Source: SHZL01 sp963815185
Lineage (GTDB): Bacteria > Pseudomonadota > Gammaproteobacteria > Xanthomonadales > SZUA-36
NCBI GenBank assembly: GCA_963815185.1
Contig: CAWFGC010000012.1
Coordinates: 1 to 64,000 of the forward strand
Length of the DNA: 64,000 bases
Direction: 5' to 3'
Of the stretch, positions 39,310 through 48,002 are shown in pieces (the stretch's first letter is position 1; each line of letters opens with the position of its first letter). Position numbers and translations under genes: made by a program. The notes below the pieces were generated by a model that saw nothing but the letters and a program-made list of their open reading frames with translations, ran no database searches and was not told the DNA's origin.

Positions 39310-40101
39310 CTAGAGAATCCCGGTGTTGCATCGGATCGCAACGGTGGCAATTTTTGTGACAACAGTAACCGCGGTTGATGGACAGGTCGGAAGCACATCT
39401 CCGCCGGTGTCGATTTCGACGGTGTAGTCACCGGCTGGTGCATGGATCGCAAACAGGCCCTGCTCGTCAGTGGTCGCGTTACCCACTACCTGGTCCGTGC
39501 CGTCCAGCAGCATGACAGACACACCGGGCAGGGGACCTATACAAGCCTGCCCGGGCCGTTGGGGGCCGCCGCAAGTCGGAGCTTGCGTGACTTTGCCGAA
39601 GACACCGGTTTCGCCTCCGGCAAGATAGACAACACTGCTCGCCTGGCCAATCGCGCCAGGTACCCAGTAGGTCTGCAGCGGCCCTTTGACCAGGTCCGGT
39701 CCGCCGATTGTGGTGTGATTGGTGGTGAAAATTATTCTGCTTTCGAACAGGGTTGGCTCACCCGCATCGAGGTTGATGTCCGGAATCACCAGAGACATCG
39801 TCACGGTTTTCAGGTCCGGGACCTGCGCGACCGTAACGCTGACAAGCTGCCCTATTTCCGTCTGTTCCACCCGGATTTCGTCGCCGCTGAAATCGAGTGG
39901 ATTTCTGGCACCCAGGATGTATCTCAGTTGCGCTTCGCCACCGAAACTGGAGGGGGAATAGAAGACTGAGACAGCGGGGCTGGCAAACTCGTATTGGTTC
40001 GCTTGTCCGGTTTTCTCATCGTTCGACTGGGCGGCAACAACCCCGAGCCAAGCCGACGCAATGAGGCCGATCGTTACAAAGACTGTGATTGGTTTACGCA
40101 T
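39310..40101 (-). CDS. Exported protein with C-terminal carboxypeptidase-regulatory-like domain
   Basis: 263 residues from the ATG at 40101, giving a signal peptide ending LGVVAAQS. The middle is beta-rich (AVSVFYSPSSFGGEAQLRYI). Near the C terminus PGVSVMLLDGTDQVVGNATT and GLFAIHAPAGDYTVEIDTGG fit a CarboxypepD_reg-like beta-sandwich, with four Cys positions that may pair (TCGGPQRPGQACIGP, TCPSTAV, RCNTG). No catalytic motif is seen. Role unknown, likely periplasmic or surface binding. Confidence 0.6.
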   Translation of the reverse strand: MRKPITVFVTIGLIASAWLGVVAAQSNDEKTGQANQYEFASPAVSVFYSPSSFGGEAQLRYILGARNPLDFSGDEIRVEQTEIGQLVSVTVAQVPDLKTVTMSLVIPDINLDAGEPTLFESRIIFTTNHTTIGGPDLVKGPLQTYWVPGAIGQASSVVYLAGGETGVFGKVTQAPTCGGPQRPGQACIGPLPGVSVMLLDGTDQVVGNATTDEQGLFAIHAPAGDYTVEIDTGGDVLPTCPSTAVTVVTKIATVAIRCNTGIL

Positions 40102-40264
40102 TTTGGACTTCACCTGCAGTAATGAGAACATAGACGTCAAAACACGCGCTCGAAGGGTCGAGCACGCTCGAGTAGCTTACGCTTGTTTATCGCGCTGCTC
40201 TCAAATCGGCGCTCACGCACCGTCTTCGTTTTGTCTCTGGTTTGCCTCGCTTCGGCGCAAAGTT

Positions 40265-40382
40265 GTGGGGTCAGAGTGTGGGGTAAAGTGCGGGGTCAGA
40301 GTAAATCGCTCATTCAAACACTCTGCATCGCATCCCCAATCTCTGAGGTAGCGTTTTACTCTGGCACTTTACTCTGACCCCA
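40265..40382. repeat. Paired inverted GGGGTCAGAGTAAA repeats (BIME-like)
   Basis: Two direct copies at the left (GTGGGGTCAGAGTGTGGGG and CGGGGTCAGAGTAAA, ending near 40305) face two inverted copies at the right (TTTACTCTGG, then ACTTTACTCTGACCCCAC, 40354-40382). The roughly 50-base centre is unrelated. This two-ended arrangement resembles bacterial interspersed mosaic elements tied to RAYT transposases. It separates the exported protein from the cysteine protease and ends 12 bases from the stop of the protease. Confidence 0.75.
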
Positions 40383-40393
40383 CAGCCGTTTGC

Positions 40394-42244
40394 CTAGTAT
40401 TTCAAGCTGTCACTGGTAAATTCCTTGTCGGGTTTCTTCCCCAGAACCCGCCGCAATACATGATTCATCGTCAACGGGTCATTATCGAACCCACCATGCG
40501 ATTCACTGGCCGTCACCCTTGCGCCGGGAACGTTTCCCTTTGAGTAATGGATTGAAAGTCGCGACAGGTTTTTGCGCTGCTCCACGGTTTTGCTGAATAT
40601 CTGCATGCCCAGAAGCTTTTCGGGTATGGTCTCTTCGAAGGCGCGCGATACCAGGTACAAAAGGGATTTGTTATAGGCCTTGGTGACCTCGTCATCCTGT
40701 TCCAATTCGTCGGTCAGGTTGTAGATGGCCATTTCAGAGATACGGAAGCCGGGGTAGGGCGCTTGCAGATACGGTTGCACATGGTCGGTGAACAGCTGGA
40801 CTGAGCCCGCGGGCGCCAGAAGGCTGACGGTCCCAATGGCCAGATTGGGCGACAGGACTTCAAGACGTCGCAACAGGTGAGTAAGAAGGATCATGCCCGT
40901 GCTGTGACCGACCAGGTGGATTTTCTTGACCTTGCCTGATGCGCGGAAAGCTTCGATAAACGCGGCCAAAGTTTGCGAACCGGCGTGCTGGTCTTCGAAG
41001 GGCAGCTCAGCTCCTGCTTTCATTTCCCGCCATAGCGCTCTGCCGGGGACACGGGTGAGTTTCTCCACCAGCTTGTCGATCCAGTCGGTGACGCCACCGG
41101 CGCGGGCATCGGCTTTCTCCCGGTGGCCGATGATCACGTCCTTGAGTTCTTCGAGCAGGCCGGTGTCGTACATCAAGTGGTAAGGGTAGATGCGGTTTGC
41201 CTTGAAGGTTTCCTTCATCGCCGCGATGCGGCGGGCCGAAGCTTCGGGGCTGTTGAGGCCGCCATGCGCATAAAACAACAGGTGATCGTAATCGTCCGAA
41301 TTCGCCACCAGCTTGGACGTTATGCGCACATCGTCCAGCGTACTCCAGTATCGTCCGGTGCATTGGAAATGACCGTCGTCCACGTGCATGAAATGTCCGG
41401 CGATCTCTGCGCGGCCCGGTGCGCTGGACTTTTCGACTGAGCTCGCATTGACACCGGCCCGGCTGGGCAGGGCCCAGATTTGCGGCGTGGGCAATGCCAT
41501 GCGGAATACCCAGGCGTCGTTGATGTTCAGCAGCCAGTCTTCATAGGTCCAAAGCGCCGTGCCGTTTTTTGCCCATTCCTCGCCCCAGGAGTTTTGTAAC
41601 CAGAAGCCCTTGTCGTCGTAACCGACGATGGCGAAGGCATGACCACCGACTGACTTTTTGTCGTATTTGATCAGGCCTGTCGTGCTGTCCGGATTGTTCC
41701 AGCCCTTGTGCACATCGGCGGAACAGTAGATGGCGCCGACTTCAGTCAGCGCCGCGTGATAATCGGAGATACGGGTTCCCAGCCGGTAGTAAGCGCCGAT
41801 GGTATTGTTGCGGGCGTCCTTGGCCGCTTCGATGGTGTAACCCTGGTTGGCCTGTGGGTCAAATGGGTACAAGTTCTCCTGGCACACGCCCATGTTGTAC
41901 CAGCCTTTGATGGCCCCGCGGCAGCTCGACCCTTCGTCCGGCTCACCCGGCCACTCATCGTATCGCTGAGCCATTTCGTACAGCATAAGGGCGCTGACGC
42001 TGATGGGCTGGTTGTTCACCTTGCGCTTGCTTGCCACAATCAGGCGGTCGATCACCGCCGCCAGTCCAAATCCGGTACAGGCATTCGAACTGCCCTGGTG
42101 TCTGATGTGGAGGTTGTCGGGAACCTCGAGCCTGGGGTTGAGATTGACCAGGACCGGCCGGTATGGATAGTCCCTGAAATCGGGTGCGTCGGCCCGGGCG
42201 GTTAAGCGAAACTTGCCGATCTTGGCGGTTTGATCCTTTGCCAT
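40394..42244 (-). CDS. Papain-like (C1) cysteine protease fused to an alpha/beta-hydrolase-like domain
   Basis: 616 residues from the ATG at 42244, with GGAGAG upstream; a TTG at 42256 is less likely. The N-terminal half holds a papain-like core: the nucleophile Cys56 in HQGSSNACTGFGLAAVIDRL, the His in SVGGHAFAIVGYDDKGF and the Asn in LQNSWGEEWAKNG. No signal peptide or prodomain is visible, so it may act in the cytoplasm. After about residue 300 a second domain contains HLLFYAHGGLNSPEA and the Ser elbow VGHSTGMILLTHLLRRLE, as in esterases and lipases. The combination in one protein is unusual. Confidence 0.8.
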   Translation of the reverse strand: MAKDQTAKIGKFRLTARADAPDFRDYPYRPVLVNLNPRLEVPDNLHIRHQGSSNACTGFGLAAVIDRLIVASKRKVNNQPISVSALMLYEMAQRYDEWPGEPDEGSSCRGAIKGWYNMGVCQENLYPFDPQANQGYTIEAAKDARNNTIGAYYRLGTRISDYHAALTEVGAIYCSADVHKGWNNPDSTTGLIKYDKKSVGGHAFAIVGYDDKGFWLQNSWGEEWAKNGTALWTYEDWLLNINDAWVFRMALPTPQIWALPSRAGVNASSVEKSSAPGRAEIAGHFMHVDDGHFQCTGRYWSTLDDVRITSKLVANSDDYDHLLFYAHGGLNSPEASARRIAAMKETFKANRIYPYHLMYDTGLLEELKDVIIGHREKADARAGGVTDWIDKLVEKLTRVPGRALWREMKAGAELPFEDQHAGSQTLAAFIEAFRASGKVKKIHLVGHSTGMILLTHLLRRLEVLSPNLAIGTVSLLAPAGSVQLFTDHVQPYLQAPYPGFRISEMAIYNLTDELEQDDEVTKAYNKSLLYLVSRAFEETIPEKLLGMQIFSKTVEQRKNLSRLSIHYSKGNVPGARVTASESHGGFDNDPLTMNHVLRRVLGKKPDKEFTSDSLKY

Positions 42245-42481
42245 AGCGCTCTCCAATAAACGATTGCTTTTCGCAATCCAGGTTTGAAGCTGCGCGCAGC
42301 GTCTCTCGATATATTCTTGTGATCACCCGCAAGTGGGTGATCAGGTTCCAACCAGCACCAATTGTTGTTCATCCTCGCTGGTTTGCAGCTTATTCCAATA
42401 TCTGATTGTGCCAGATGTTGCGGAATTCTCCCAGCAGGCAATTGCCGTGCGTGTTCCTTGCCGGGTATGGTGGCGCATCAA

Positions 42482-43609
42482 TTATCCCGAACGTGGGATC
42501 GCCCGCCCCTCCGGATCGAACAGATACAGATCCTTCACCTCCAAGCCCAAAGTGATGCGATCACCGATTTGCAAACCCTCCCTGTGCGCCAGGCGGGCAC
42601 AGTGTTCTGCCTGTGAATCTGCCATACGATTGATTGCCGGGAAATGCACGATCACCTCGTGACCCAGGCGTTCCACTCCCGTTAAGCGCACCGAAAAATC
42701 AAGAACAGTTTCCTCGCCAGGCGCGGCCAGGCGCAATGCCTCCGGCCGCACCCCGGCCTGGAGGGTCTTTCCGTCCAAAGCCGACAAACACTTCTCAGAA
42801 TAGCCGCTGCCATGCGCGGTAACCATACAGCCACCGATCGACAGCGCAAAGCTTTGCTCATTGCGCCGAAATGCGGCATCGAAGATATTCATCCCCGGAT
42901 TGCCGATGAACCGTGCAACGAAGGTATTGGCGGGCTGTCCGTACAGTTCATTAGCGGTACCCAGTTGCTGCAATACCCCCCGCTTCAGGACAACGATGCG
43001 TTGACCCAGGGTCATGGCCTCCACCTGATCATGGGTTACATAGAGCGTGGTGATGCCGGTGTCCCGCTGCAGGCGGGCGATGTCCTGGCGGATCTGCAGA
43101 CGCAATTCCGCATCGAGGTTCGACAAGGGTTCATCCATCAGAAAGACCTTGGGTTCGCGCACCAGGGCACGGCCCATGGCCACCCGCTGTCGCTGACCGC
43201 CCGACAGGGCCTTTGGCTGTTTGTCCAGCAGTTCGCCCAGGCTCAAACGCTCAGCCACGTCCCACACACGCCGATCGATCTCCCGCCGCGGCAGGCGCTG
43301 CATTTTGAGGGGAAAGGCCAAATTCCGGCGCACACTCATGTGCGGATAAAGGGCGTAGTTCTGAAACACCATGGCGATGTTGCGTTGCTGTGGACTCAGT
43401 TCATTGACCAGCGAATCATCGATACGAATTTCGCCGCCGCTGGGCGACTCCAGGCCGGCCAGCAAGCGCAACAGCGTCGATTTGCCGCAACCCGACGGTC
43501 CCAGAAAAACCATCAGCTCACCATCTTCGACAGTCAGCGAAAAGTCGCTGATGGCTTGCGTGCCATCGGCAAACCGCTTGGTGATATGGGAAAATGAAAC
43601 CCTGCTCAC
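42482..43609 (-). CDS. Sugar ABC transporter ATP-binding protein (UgpC/MalK type)
   Basis: 375 residues from the GTG at 43609, two bases after the stop of the upstream permease gene. The ATPase core is complete: Walker A FLGPSGCGKSTLLRLLAGLE, signature ALSGGQRQRVAMGRALVREP, Walker B VFLMDEPLSNLDAELR, switch His in TLYVTHDQVEAMTL. The C-terminal TOBE-like region (AGVRPEALRLA) is that of CUT1 sugar importers, which often also serve regulation. It closes a four-gene importer operon. Confidence 0.9.
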   Translation of the reverse strand: MSRVSFSHITKRFADGTQAISDFSLTVEDGELMVFLGPSGCGKSTLLRLLAGLESPSGGEIRIDDSLVNELSPQQRNIAMVFQNYALYPHMSVRRNLAFPLKMQRLPRREIDRRVWDVAERLSLGELLDKQPKALSGGQRQRVAMGRALVREPKVFLMDEPLSNLDAELRLQIRQDIARLQRDTGITTLYVTHDQVEAMTLGQRIVVLKRGVLQQLGTANELYGQPANTFVARFIGNPGMNIFDAAFRRNEQSFALSIGGCMVTAHGSGYSEKCLSALDGKTLQAGVRPEALRLAAPGEETVLDFSVRLTGVERLGHEVIVHFPAINRMADSQAEHCARLAHREGLQIGDRITLGLEVKDLYLFDPEGRAIPRSG

Positions 43610-43611
43610 GG

Positions 43612-44445
43612 TTAACCCTTCAGCCCGCTTGTGGCAACACCGCGCACGAACCAGGGCTGGAAAGCGATGAATATCACCAGCACCGGCAACACCATCATTA
43701 CCCCGAAGGCCAGGATGTCGCCCCACTGCACCGGTGGCAAGGTGTAGAAGCTGGCAATTGCCAGCGGCAAAGGCCGCACCGAGTCATCGACGGTCATCAG
43801 CAAGGGCCACAGATACATACCCCAATACAGCAGGAAGGTGACGATGGCCACGGTGGCGAATACCGGTTTGGTGTTGGGGATCACGATGGCGAAGAAGGTG
43901 CGCAGGGTGCCGGCGCCGTCGAGGCGGGCCGCCTCCTCCAATTCCCGCGGCAGCCCCAGGAAGAACGAATAGAACAAATAAATCGCCAGGGGATTGGCAA
44001 CGAAAGGCAGGACCTGCACCGCGTAATCGTTACGCCAGCCCAGCGCCGACAACTGATAAAACAGGGGCACCGCAATGGCCTCGAAAGGAATGATCAGCAG
44101 GGCCAGAACTGCCGCCAGCACGGTGCCCCGGCCGCGCCAGCGCAGACGCGCCAGTGCATAGCCTGCCAGAGCATTGACAACCAAACCCAGGCCCACAATC
44201 AGTCCGTTGATCAAAGCCGAATTCCACAAGTATCGGCCAAAGGGAATGCGCGCAAACACGTCGCGGTAGTTTTGCATGCCGGCATCGCCCGGCAGCAATG
44301 CGTGCAGCGAACCCATGTCGCTCAATACCCGCGGCTCCGGTTTGAAACTGCCCGCCACCATGAACAGCACCGGGGCGATGAACACCAGGGCTGCTGCACT
44401 CATCAGCAGGTAATTGACGATACTCGACAGACGCTTGCCATGCAT
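43612..44445 (-). CDS. Sugar ABC transporter permease (MalG/UgpE type)
   Basis: 277 residues with six membrane helices. The cytoplasmic EAA motif reads LEEAARLDGAGTLRTFFAIV, which contacts the ATPase. It follows the first permease (12-base gap) and precedes the ATPase. CUT1 importers carry mono-, di- or oligosaccharides or glycerol phosphate. The substrate cannot be told here. Confidence 0.9.
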   Translation of the reverse strand: MHGKRLSSIVNYLLMSAAALVFIAPVLFMVAGSFKPEPRVLSDMGSLHALLPGDAGMQNYRDVFARIPFGRYLWNSALINGLIVGLGLVVNALAGYALARLRWRGRGTVLAAVLALLIIPFEAIAVPLFYQLSALGWRNDYAVQVLPFVANPLAIYLFYSFFLGLPRELEEAARLDGAGTLRTFFAIVIPNTKPVFATVAIVTFLLYWGMYLWPLLMTVDDSVRPLPLAIASFYTLPPVQWGDILAFGVMMVLPVLVIFIAFQPWFVRGVATSGLKG

Positions 44446-44457
44446 TGCGATCTTGCC

Positions 44458-45351
44458 TCAGTTGCGGGTCTGCATGAGCAGTTTGCGCTGGGCCAAGGTA
44501 ATAACCAGAACGATCAGAAAAAACACAACGCTCATGCTCATCCCTCTGGCTACTTGGGCGCGGTCGAAGGCCGCCTGCACCGCTGCGAACACCACGGTGG
44601 CGGAATGATTATCCGGCCCGCCCTGGGTCATAATGCGGACCTGATCGAATACCCGAAAGGCCAGGACGGTAGTCACGATCACCACGAACACCAGGGCATT
44701 ACGTAACTGCGGCAAGCTCACGTACAAAAAGCGTTGCCAGGTCCTGGCACCGTCAATGGCCGCGGCCTCGTAGAGTTCCCTTGGAACGGCCTGCAGTGCA
44801 GCCAGCAATACCACCATTTGCAGCCCCACGCCCTGCCAGATTGAAGTCAGCATGATGGCCGGCATCGCCCACACCGGATCATGGAGAAAATCCCTTGGCT
44901 GCCAGTAACCGAAACTCAATAGCCGCAACACATGATTCATCAGGCCGTTGGCATCCGGGCCATAGATCAGGATCCACACTACGGCGATCAGCGACAAGGG
45001 AAATACTACTGGCATGAAGAACAGGCTGCGAAACACTACCCGGCCGCGCAGCGGGCGGTTCAGCCATACGGCCAGCCCCAGGGCCAACAGGGTCTGCACC
45101 GGCACCACGACCAGGGCAAACACCATGTTGTTGAACAGCGCGCGCAGAAACGCCACATCGCCCAACAGGCGCGCATACTCGCGCAATCCCACCCATTCCA
45201 CCGGCAGCGGTGAACCCATACGCGCATTGGTAAAGGACAGTGCGATTGCCAGGATAAAGGGTATGAGGATGAACACCATCAGACCGGACAGAGCCGGCGC
45301 CATGAACAACCAGGCGATGGTTTGCTCGGAGACGTGCGCGCGCTTATTCAT
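44458..45351 (-). CDS. Sugar ABC transporter permease (MalF/UgpA type)
   Basis: 297 residues from the ATG at 45351 (MNKRAHVSEQTIAWLFMAPA), which overlaps the stop of the binding-protein gene by 8 bases. The EAA motif is LYEAAAIDGARTWQRFLYVS. Six membrane helices are expected. It pairs with the next permease to form the channel. The overlap shows it is co-translated with the binding protein. Confidence 0.9.
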   Translation of the reverse strand: MNKRAHVSEQTIAWLFMAPALSGLMVFILIPFILAIALSFTNARMGSPLPVEWVGLREYARLLGDVAFLRALFNNMVFALVVVPVQTLLALGLAVWLNRPLRGRVVFRSLFFMPVVFPLSLIAVVWILIYGPDANGLMNHVLRLLSFGYWQPRDFLHDPVWAMPAIMLTSIWQGVGLQMVVLLAALQAVPRELYEAAAIDGARTWQRFLYVSLPQLRNALVFVVIVTTVLAFRVFDQVRIMTQGGPDNHSATVVFAAVQAAFDRAQVARGMSMSVVFFLIVLVITLAQRKLLMQTRN

Positions 45352-46630
45352 CGGCGCGTGCTTTAGGCCGGTAGCCCTGGTTATCGCGGATGTCCCGATC
45401 AATCACCGCCACCGCGTGGTCCAGGATCGCCTGCACATCGCCGCCGTTTTGTATGTCGCGAAACGCCTGCTCAAACGCCGAGCTGATGATGGGATAGGCG
45501 GGAGTCCGCGGGCGCGGCACGCTGTAGCCATCCATCAGTTGCAGGGCGTAAAGGTGCAGCGGGCCGCCGGCTCGGTATAATGGTGATCGCGCTATCGCTG
45601 CCCGTGTGGCGGGCACCGAGCCATTGGCGCCGCTCATGGCCAGTACCTGCCCGGGACGCAACATGAATTGCAGAAACCGCCACGCGGCGCGCGGTCGTTT
45701 ACACTGGGTGGTAATACCCCAATTCCAGGAACCCTGGCCGGTACGCGTGCCGTGGCCAAAATCCGGTAAGGGCAATAACAGCAGGTCTTCCCCGAACGCT
45801 TTACGATAGCGGCGATATTCCCAATGCCCCACCCACGAAAGTGCCACCCGTCCCTGCACAAAGGCGGCGTCATCGAGATTGGGGTCGACGTAGCCGTCGC
45901 GGATCCAGGTTTGCACCTGACCCATGGCTCTCACCGACGCTGTACCGTTGAGCACTCCTTGCGCGGACTGGTAGGAGTCGCGATCGATGAGATCGCCACC
46001 CGCCGATTGCAGCACCGGTGAAAATCCGTAGGCGAACCACTCGCCGGCGTAGTTCAACTTCAGGTCGAGTACCTGCCCGTCAGCGTCGGACGCGCGCAGG
46101 CGTTGCAGGATGGAATTGAACTCCGCCACCGACCAGGCCGAATCCGGACCTTGCGGAATTCGGCCGCCGATTTGGGTCAACATGCTTTTACGCGCATACA
46201 GGCCGAGCCCCGAATCGAAAGCTGCGACGGTGTACTGCCTGTTACGATAGCTGCCCTGCGCCAGGATGGAAGGCAACAATTCGCGCCGCAACGCCGGCGT
46301 GACGAAATCATCCAGCGCGATCAGCTTGCCCTGCCACACATAGTTGTAGAGATAAGGACCGTCGAACTCCAGCACGCAAGGCAGATCGTCGGCGAGCGCT
46401 GAGGCCTGCACCTGGCCGTTGTAGGTGCCTTCCGGCAGCAATGTAAGCCTTGTCTGAATCGTCTGTTGCTGGCGATTGAATCTGGCGATCTGCGACTGCA
46501 ACACTTTCCGTTCCGCTGCCTGGCCGGAGTGTGCCCACACGCTCACCAGCATTTTGTCTCCGGTCTCGTCAGCCACTGGGGAACATGCCGCCACCAGCAT
46601 CAGGACGCCGAATATCAAGTGCCTGCGCAT
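45344..46630 (-). CDS. Sugar ABC transporter substrate-binding lipoprotein
   Basis: 428 residues. The N terminus is a lipoprotein signal with lipobox VAAC. The family 1 binding-protein pattern is visible: KVLQSQIARFNRQQQ, PDSAWSVAEFNSILQRLRA and GRVALSWVGHWEYRRYRKAF. It captures the sugar in the periplasm for the two permeases. It is the first gene of the operon (46630 down to 42482). No glycosidase or regulator is adjacent on this side, so the sugar is unknown. Confidence 0.9.
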   Translation of the reverse strand: MRRHLIFGVLMLVAACSPVADETGDKMLVSVWAHSGQAAERKVLQSQIARFNRQQQTIQTRLTLLPEGTYNGQVQASALADDLPCVLEFDGPYLYNYVWQGKLIALDDFVTPALRRELLPSILAQGSYRNRQYTVAAFDSGLGLYARKSMLTQIGGRIPQGPDSAWSVAEFNSILQRLRASDADGQVLDLKLNYAGEWFAYGFSPVLQSAGGDLIDRDSYQSAQGVLNGTASVRAMGQVQTWIRDGYVDPNLDDAAFVQGRVALSWVGHWEYRRYRKAFGEDLLLLPLPDFGHGTRTGQGSWNWGITTQCKRPRAAWRFLQFMLRPGQVLAMSGANGSVPATRAAIARSPLYRAGGPLHLYALQLMDGYSVPRPRTPAYPIISSAFEQAFRDIQNGGDVQAILDHAVAVIDRDIRDNQGYRPKARADE

Positions 46631-46724
46631 TACCTTTCCTACCTTAGCAAAAACAGGCGGCAGACACGAAACCTGTTGCCTGTCGCATCAACAGCCGATG
46701 CCACCCACACCATCGAGGGCTCTG

Positions 46725-47225
46725 TCAGAGCCCCTTGGCCGATGCCGCGGAACGGGCAGCCTGTTCGTAGGCGCCTGACAAGGCTCTTAGCGAGGTAGTG
46801 AGGAAGGCAAGTTCTTCCGAATCGGTAACGAATTTCAGCGCGGGTTCGAGATATTTGCGCCGGTCTTCCAGGAATTCCAGATAATGTTCGTGCCCTTTCC
46901 TGGTTGCTTTGTAGAACACTTCTTTGCCAACGCGCTCGTTGGACGTTACGCCCAGTTTGGTCAGCTTCTTGAGCGAGTAGGACACCAGGTGCATATCGTC
47001 AATAGCCAGTGCAAAGGCGAGATCCGCGCCTTTAAGCGGTTTGTTCCGGTAGACCAGAAGGTGCAGCAAAAACACATCCAGATCGGACAGTCCGGCAACG
47101 GTCGAAGAGTTGTTGCGCTGACTCATCCATCTACGCACGGAATTCCACAACACCGTCAGGGTGAGTTCGAGTTCCGACAGACGCTCTCCATCAATTTTGC
47201 TGGTTTCAGTTTTCTTCTTTGCCAT
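46725..47225 (-). CDS. MarR-like winged-helix transcription regulator
   Basis: 166 residues. A helical start (GERLSELELTLTVLWNSVRR) leads to a winged-helix domain: LSDLDVFLLHLLVYRNKPLK, HLVSYSLKKLTKLGVTS and the wing NERVGKEVFYKATRKGHEHY. The C terminus is helical, probably a dimer interface. The gene is divergent from the NTF2-like gene across a 261-base AT-rich region, a classic arrangement for a regulator of the divergent cluster. No ligand can be assigned. Confidence 0.75.
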   Translation of the reverse strand: MAKKKTETSKIDGERLSELELTLTVLWNSVRRWMSQRNNSSTVAGLSDLDVFLLHLLVYRNKPLKGADLAFALAIDDMHLVSYSLKKLTKLGVTSNERVGKEVFYKATRKGHEHYLEFLEDRRKYLEPALKFVTDSEELAFLTTSLRALSGAYEQAARSAASAKGL

Positions 47226-47295
47226 ATCAATTTCCCAAAAAGGTCTGCATCGAGGGCCTGCATTGATGCGCCGGATTAATGTACAGAACCTTATT

Positions 47296-47323
47296 TTATG
47301 CTGTTTCCCATTCTATAGCATAA
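47296..47323. promoter_or_regulatory. Candidate operator, 7-base inverted repeat
   Basis: TTATGCT (47296-47302) and AGCATAA (47317-47323) are perfect inverted arms with a 14-base spacer. The site lies in the AT-rich region between the MarR-like gene and the divergent cluster, about 70 bases before the regulator start. It is a reasonable binding site for a dimeric winged-helix regulator, inferred from position only. Confidence 0.35.
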
Positions 47324-47364
47324 ACAAATTACCGGGCTGTACGTTATAAAACAATAACAACATG

Positions 47365-47394
47365 TTGACAAAACATAAACATTTTAAGTATATT
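47365..47394 (+). promoter_or_regulatory. Sigma-70-like promoter for the NTF2-like/TonB cluster
   Basis: TTGACA at 47365-47370 and TATATT at 47389-47394, separated by 18 bases. The first gene starts at 47487, leaving a leader of about 85 bases. Matches to both hexamers are good for this otherwise GC-rich window. Confidence 0.5.
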
Positions 47395-47486
47395 TCAAGA
47401 ATAAAATTAAAATCAGGGATGAGGACAATTGCAGGATGTCCATCTCCGGGCCCGTAGTACGCAGTATTTACAACAGGAGAGCGTTA

Positions 47487-47930
47487 ATGGTCGATGAGGT
47501 GCTTTCACGCCAGTTCGAGGAATTGTACGAAGAATGGGGCGCGGCGATCGCCAATAAGAAGCACGACTGGCTGGAAGGGTTTTTCGCTGACGATTTTCTG
47601 GGAACAGCCCAGCCCTGGCCAACGTTGTGTGTCGACAAGCAAGGGATGATCGACCTCGACAAGTCGATCGAAGTCATGGACACCAACTGGATTCACGTCG
47701 TCGCCCACAAAGTGGGTGACACGGTCATTACGCTGGGTCTCGTCAAGTACAACAATGAAGAATTCAAGCCGGGTTCATCGATTGCAGAGGGCATGCCGAC
47801 AGGGCAGGAAATCAGCCAGTTGACGAAAGGAAAGGTCGTCGCCTACGTCAATGGCTGGCGACACAATGGACAACGCTGGCAGGTTTTTGATCATCACATG
47901 GTCGGAATCGTGCAGGGTTGGGATTCATAG
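47487..47930 (+). CDS. NTF2/SnoaL-like protein
   Basis: 147 residues from the ATG at 47487 with AGGAGAG upstream. The N-terminal helix (DEVLSRQFEELYEEWGAAIA), a Trp-rich first strand area (WLEGFFADDFLG) and C-terminal strands (WRHNGQRWQVFDHHMVGIV) fit the NTF2-like fold of SnoaL/DUF4440 proteins, which can be small-molecule isomerases, hydrolases or binders. It heads the cluster with the TonB receptor 72 bases further on. Substrate unknown. Confidence 0.75.
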   Translation: MVDEVLSRQFEELYEEWGAAIANKKHDWLEGFFADDFLGTAQPWPTLCVDKQGMIDLDKSIEVMDTNWIHVVAHKVGDTVITLGLVKYNNEEFKPGSSIAEGMPTGQEISQLTKGKVVAYVNGWRHNGQRWQVFDHHMVGIVQGWDS

Positions 47931-48002
47931 TTTCATGCGTTCAATAAGCGCTGGACCGATGGATGGACAGAGGCGCGGCCAAAGAGTCAAATGGAGTTAA
48001 AC

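Noticed and set aside
43594..44706. Long plus-strand frame across the sugar permeases
   Set aside because: Gln/His/Arg-rich composition and antisense position to two clear permeases make it a shadow.
46725..47930. Toxin-antitoxin pair formed by the MarR-like and NTF2-like genes
   Set aside because: They are divergent and separated by 261 bases, and neither resembles a known toxin or antitoxin.
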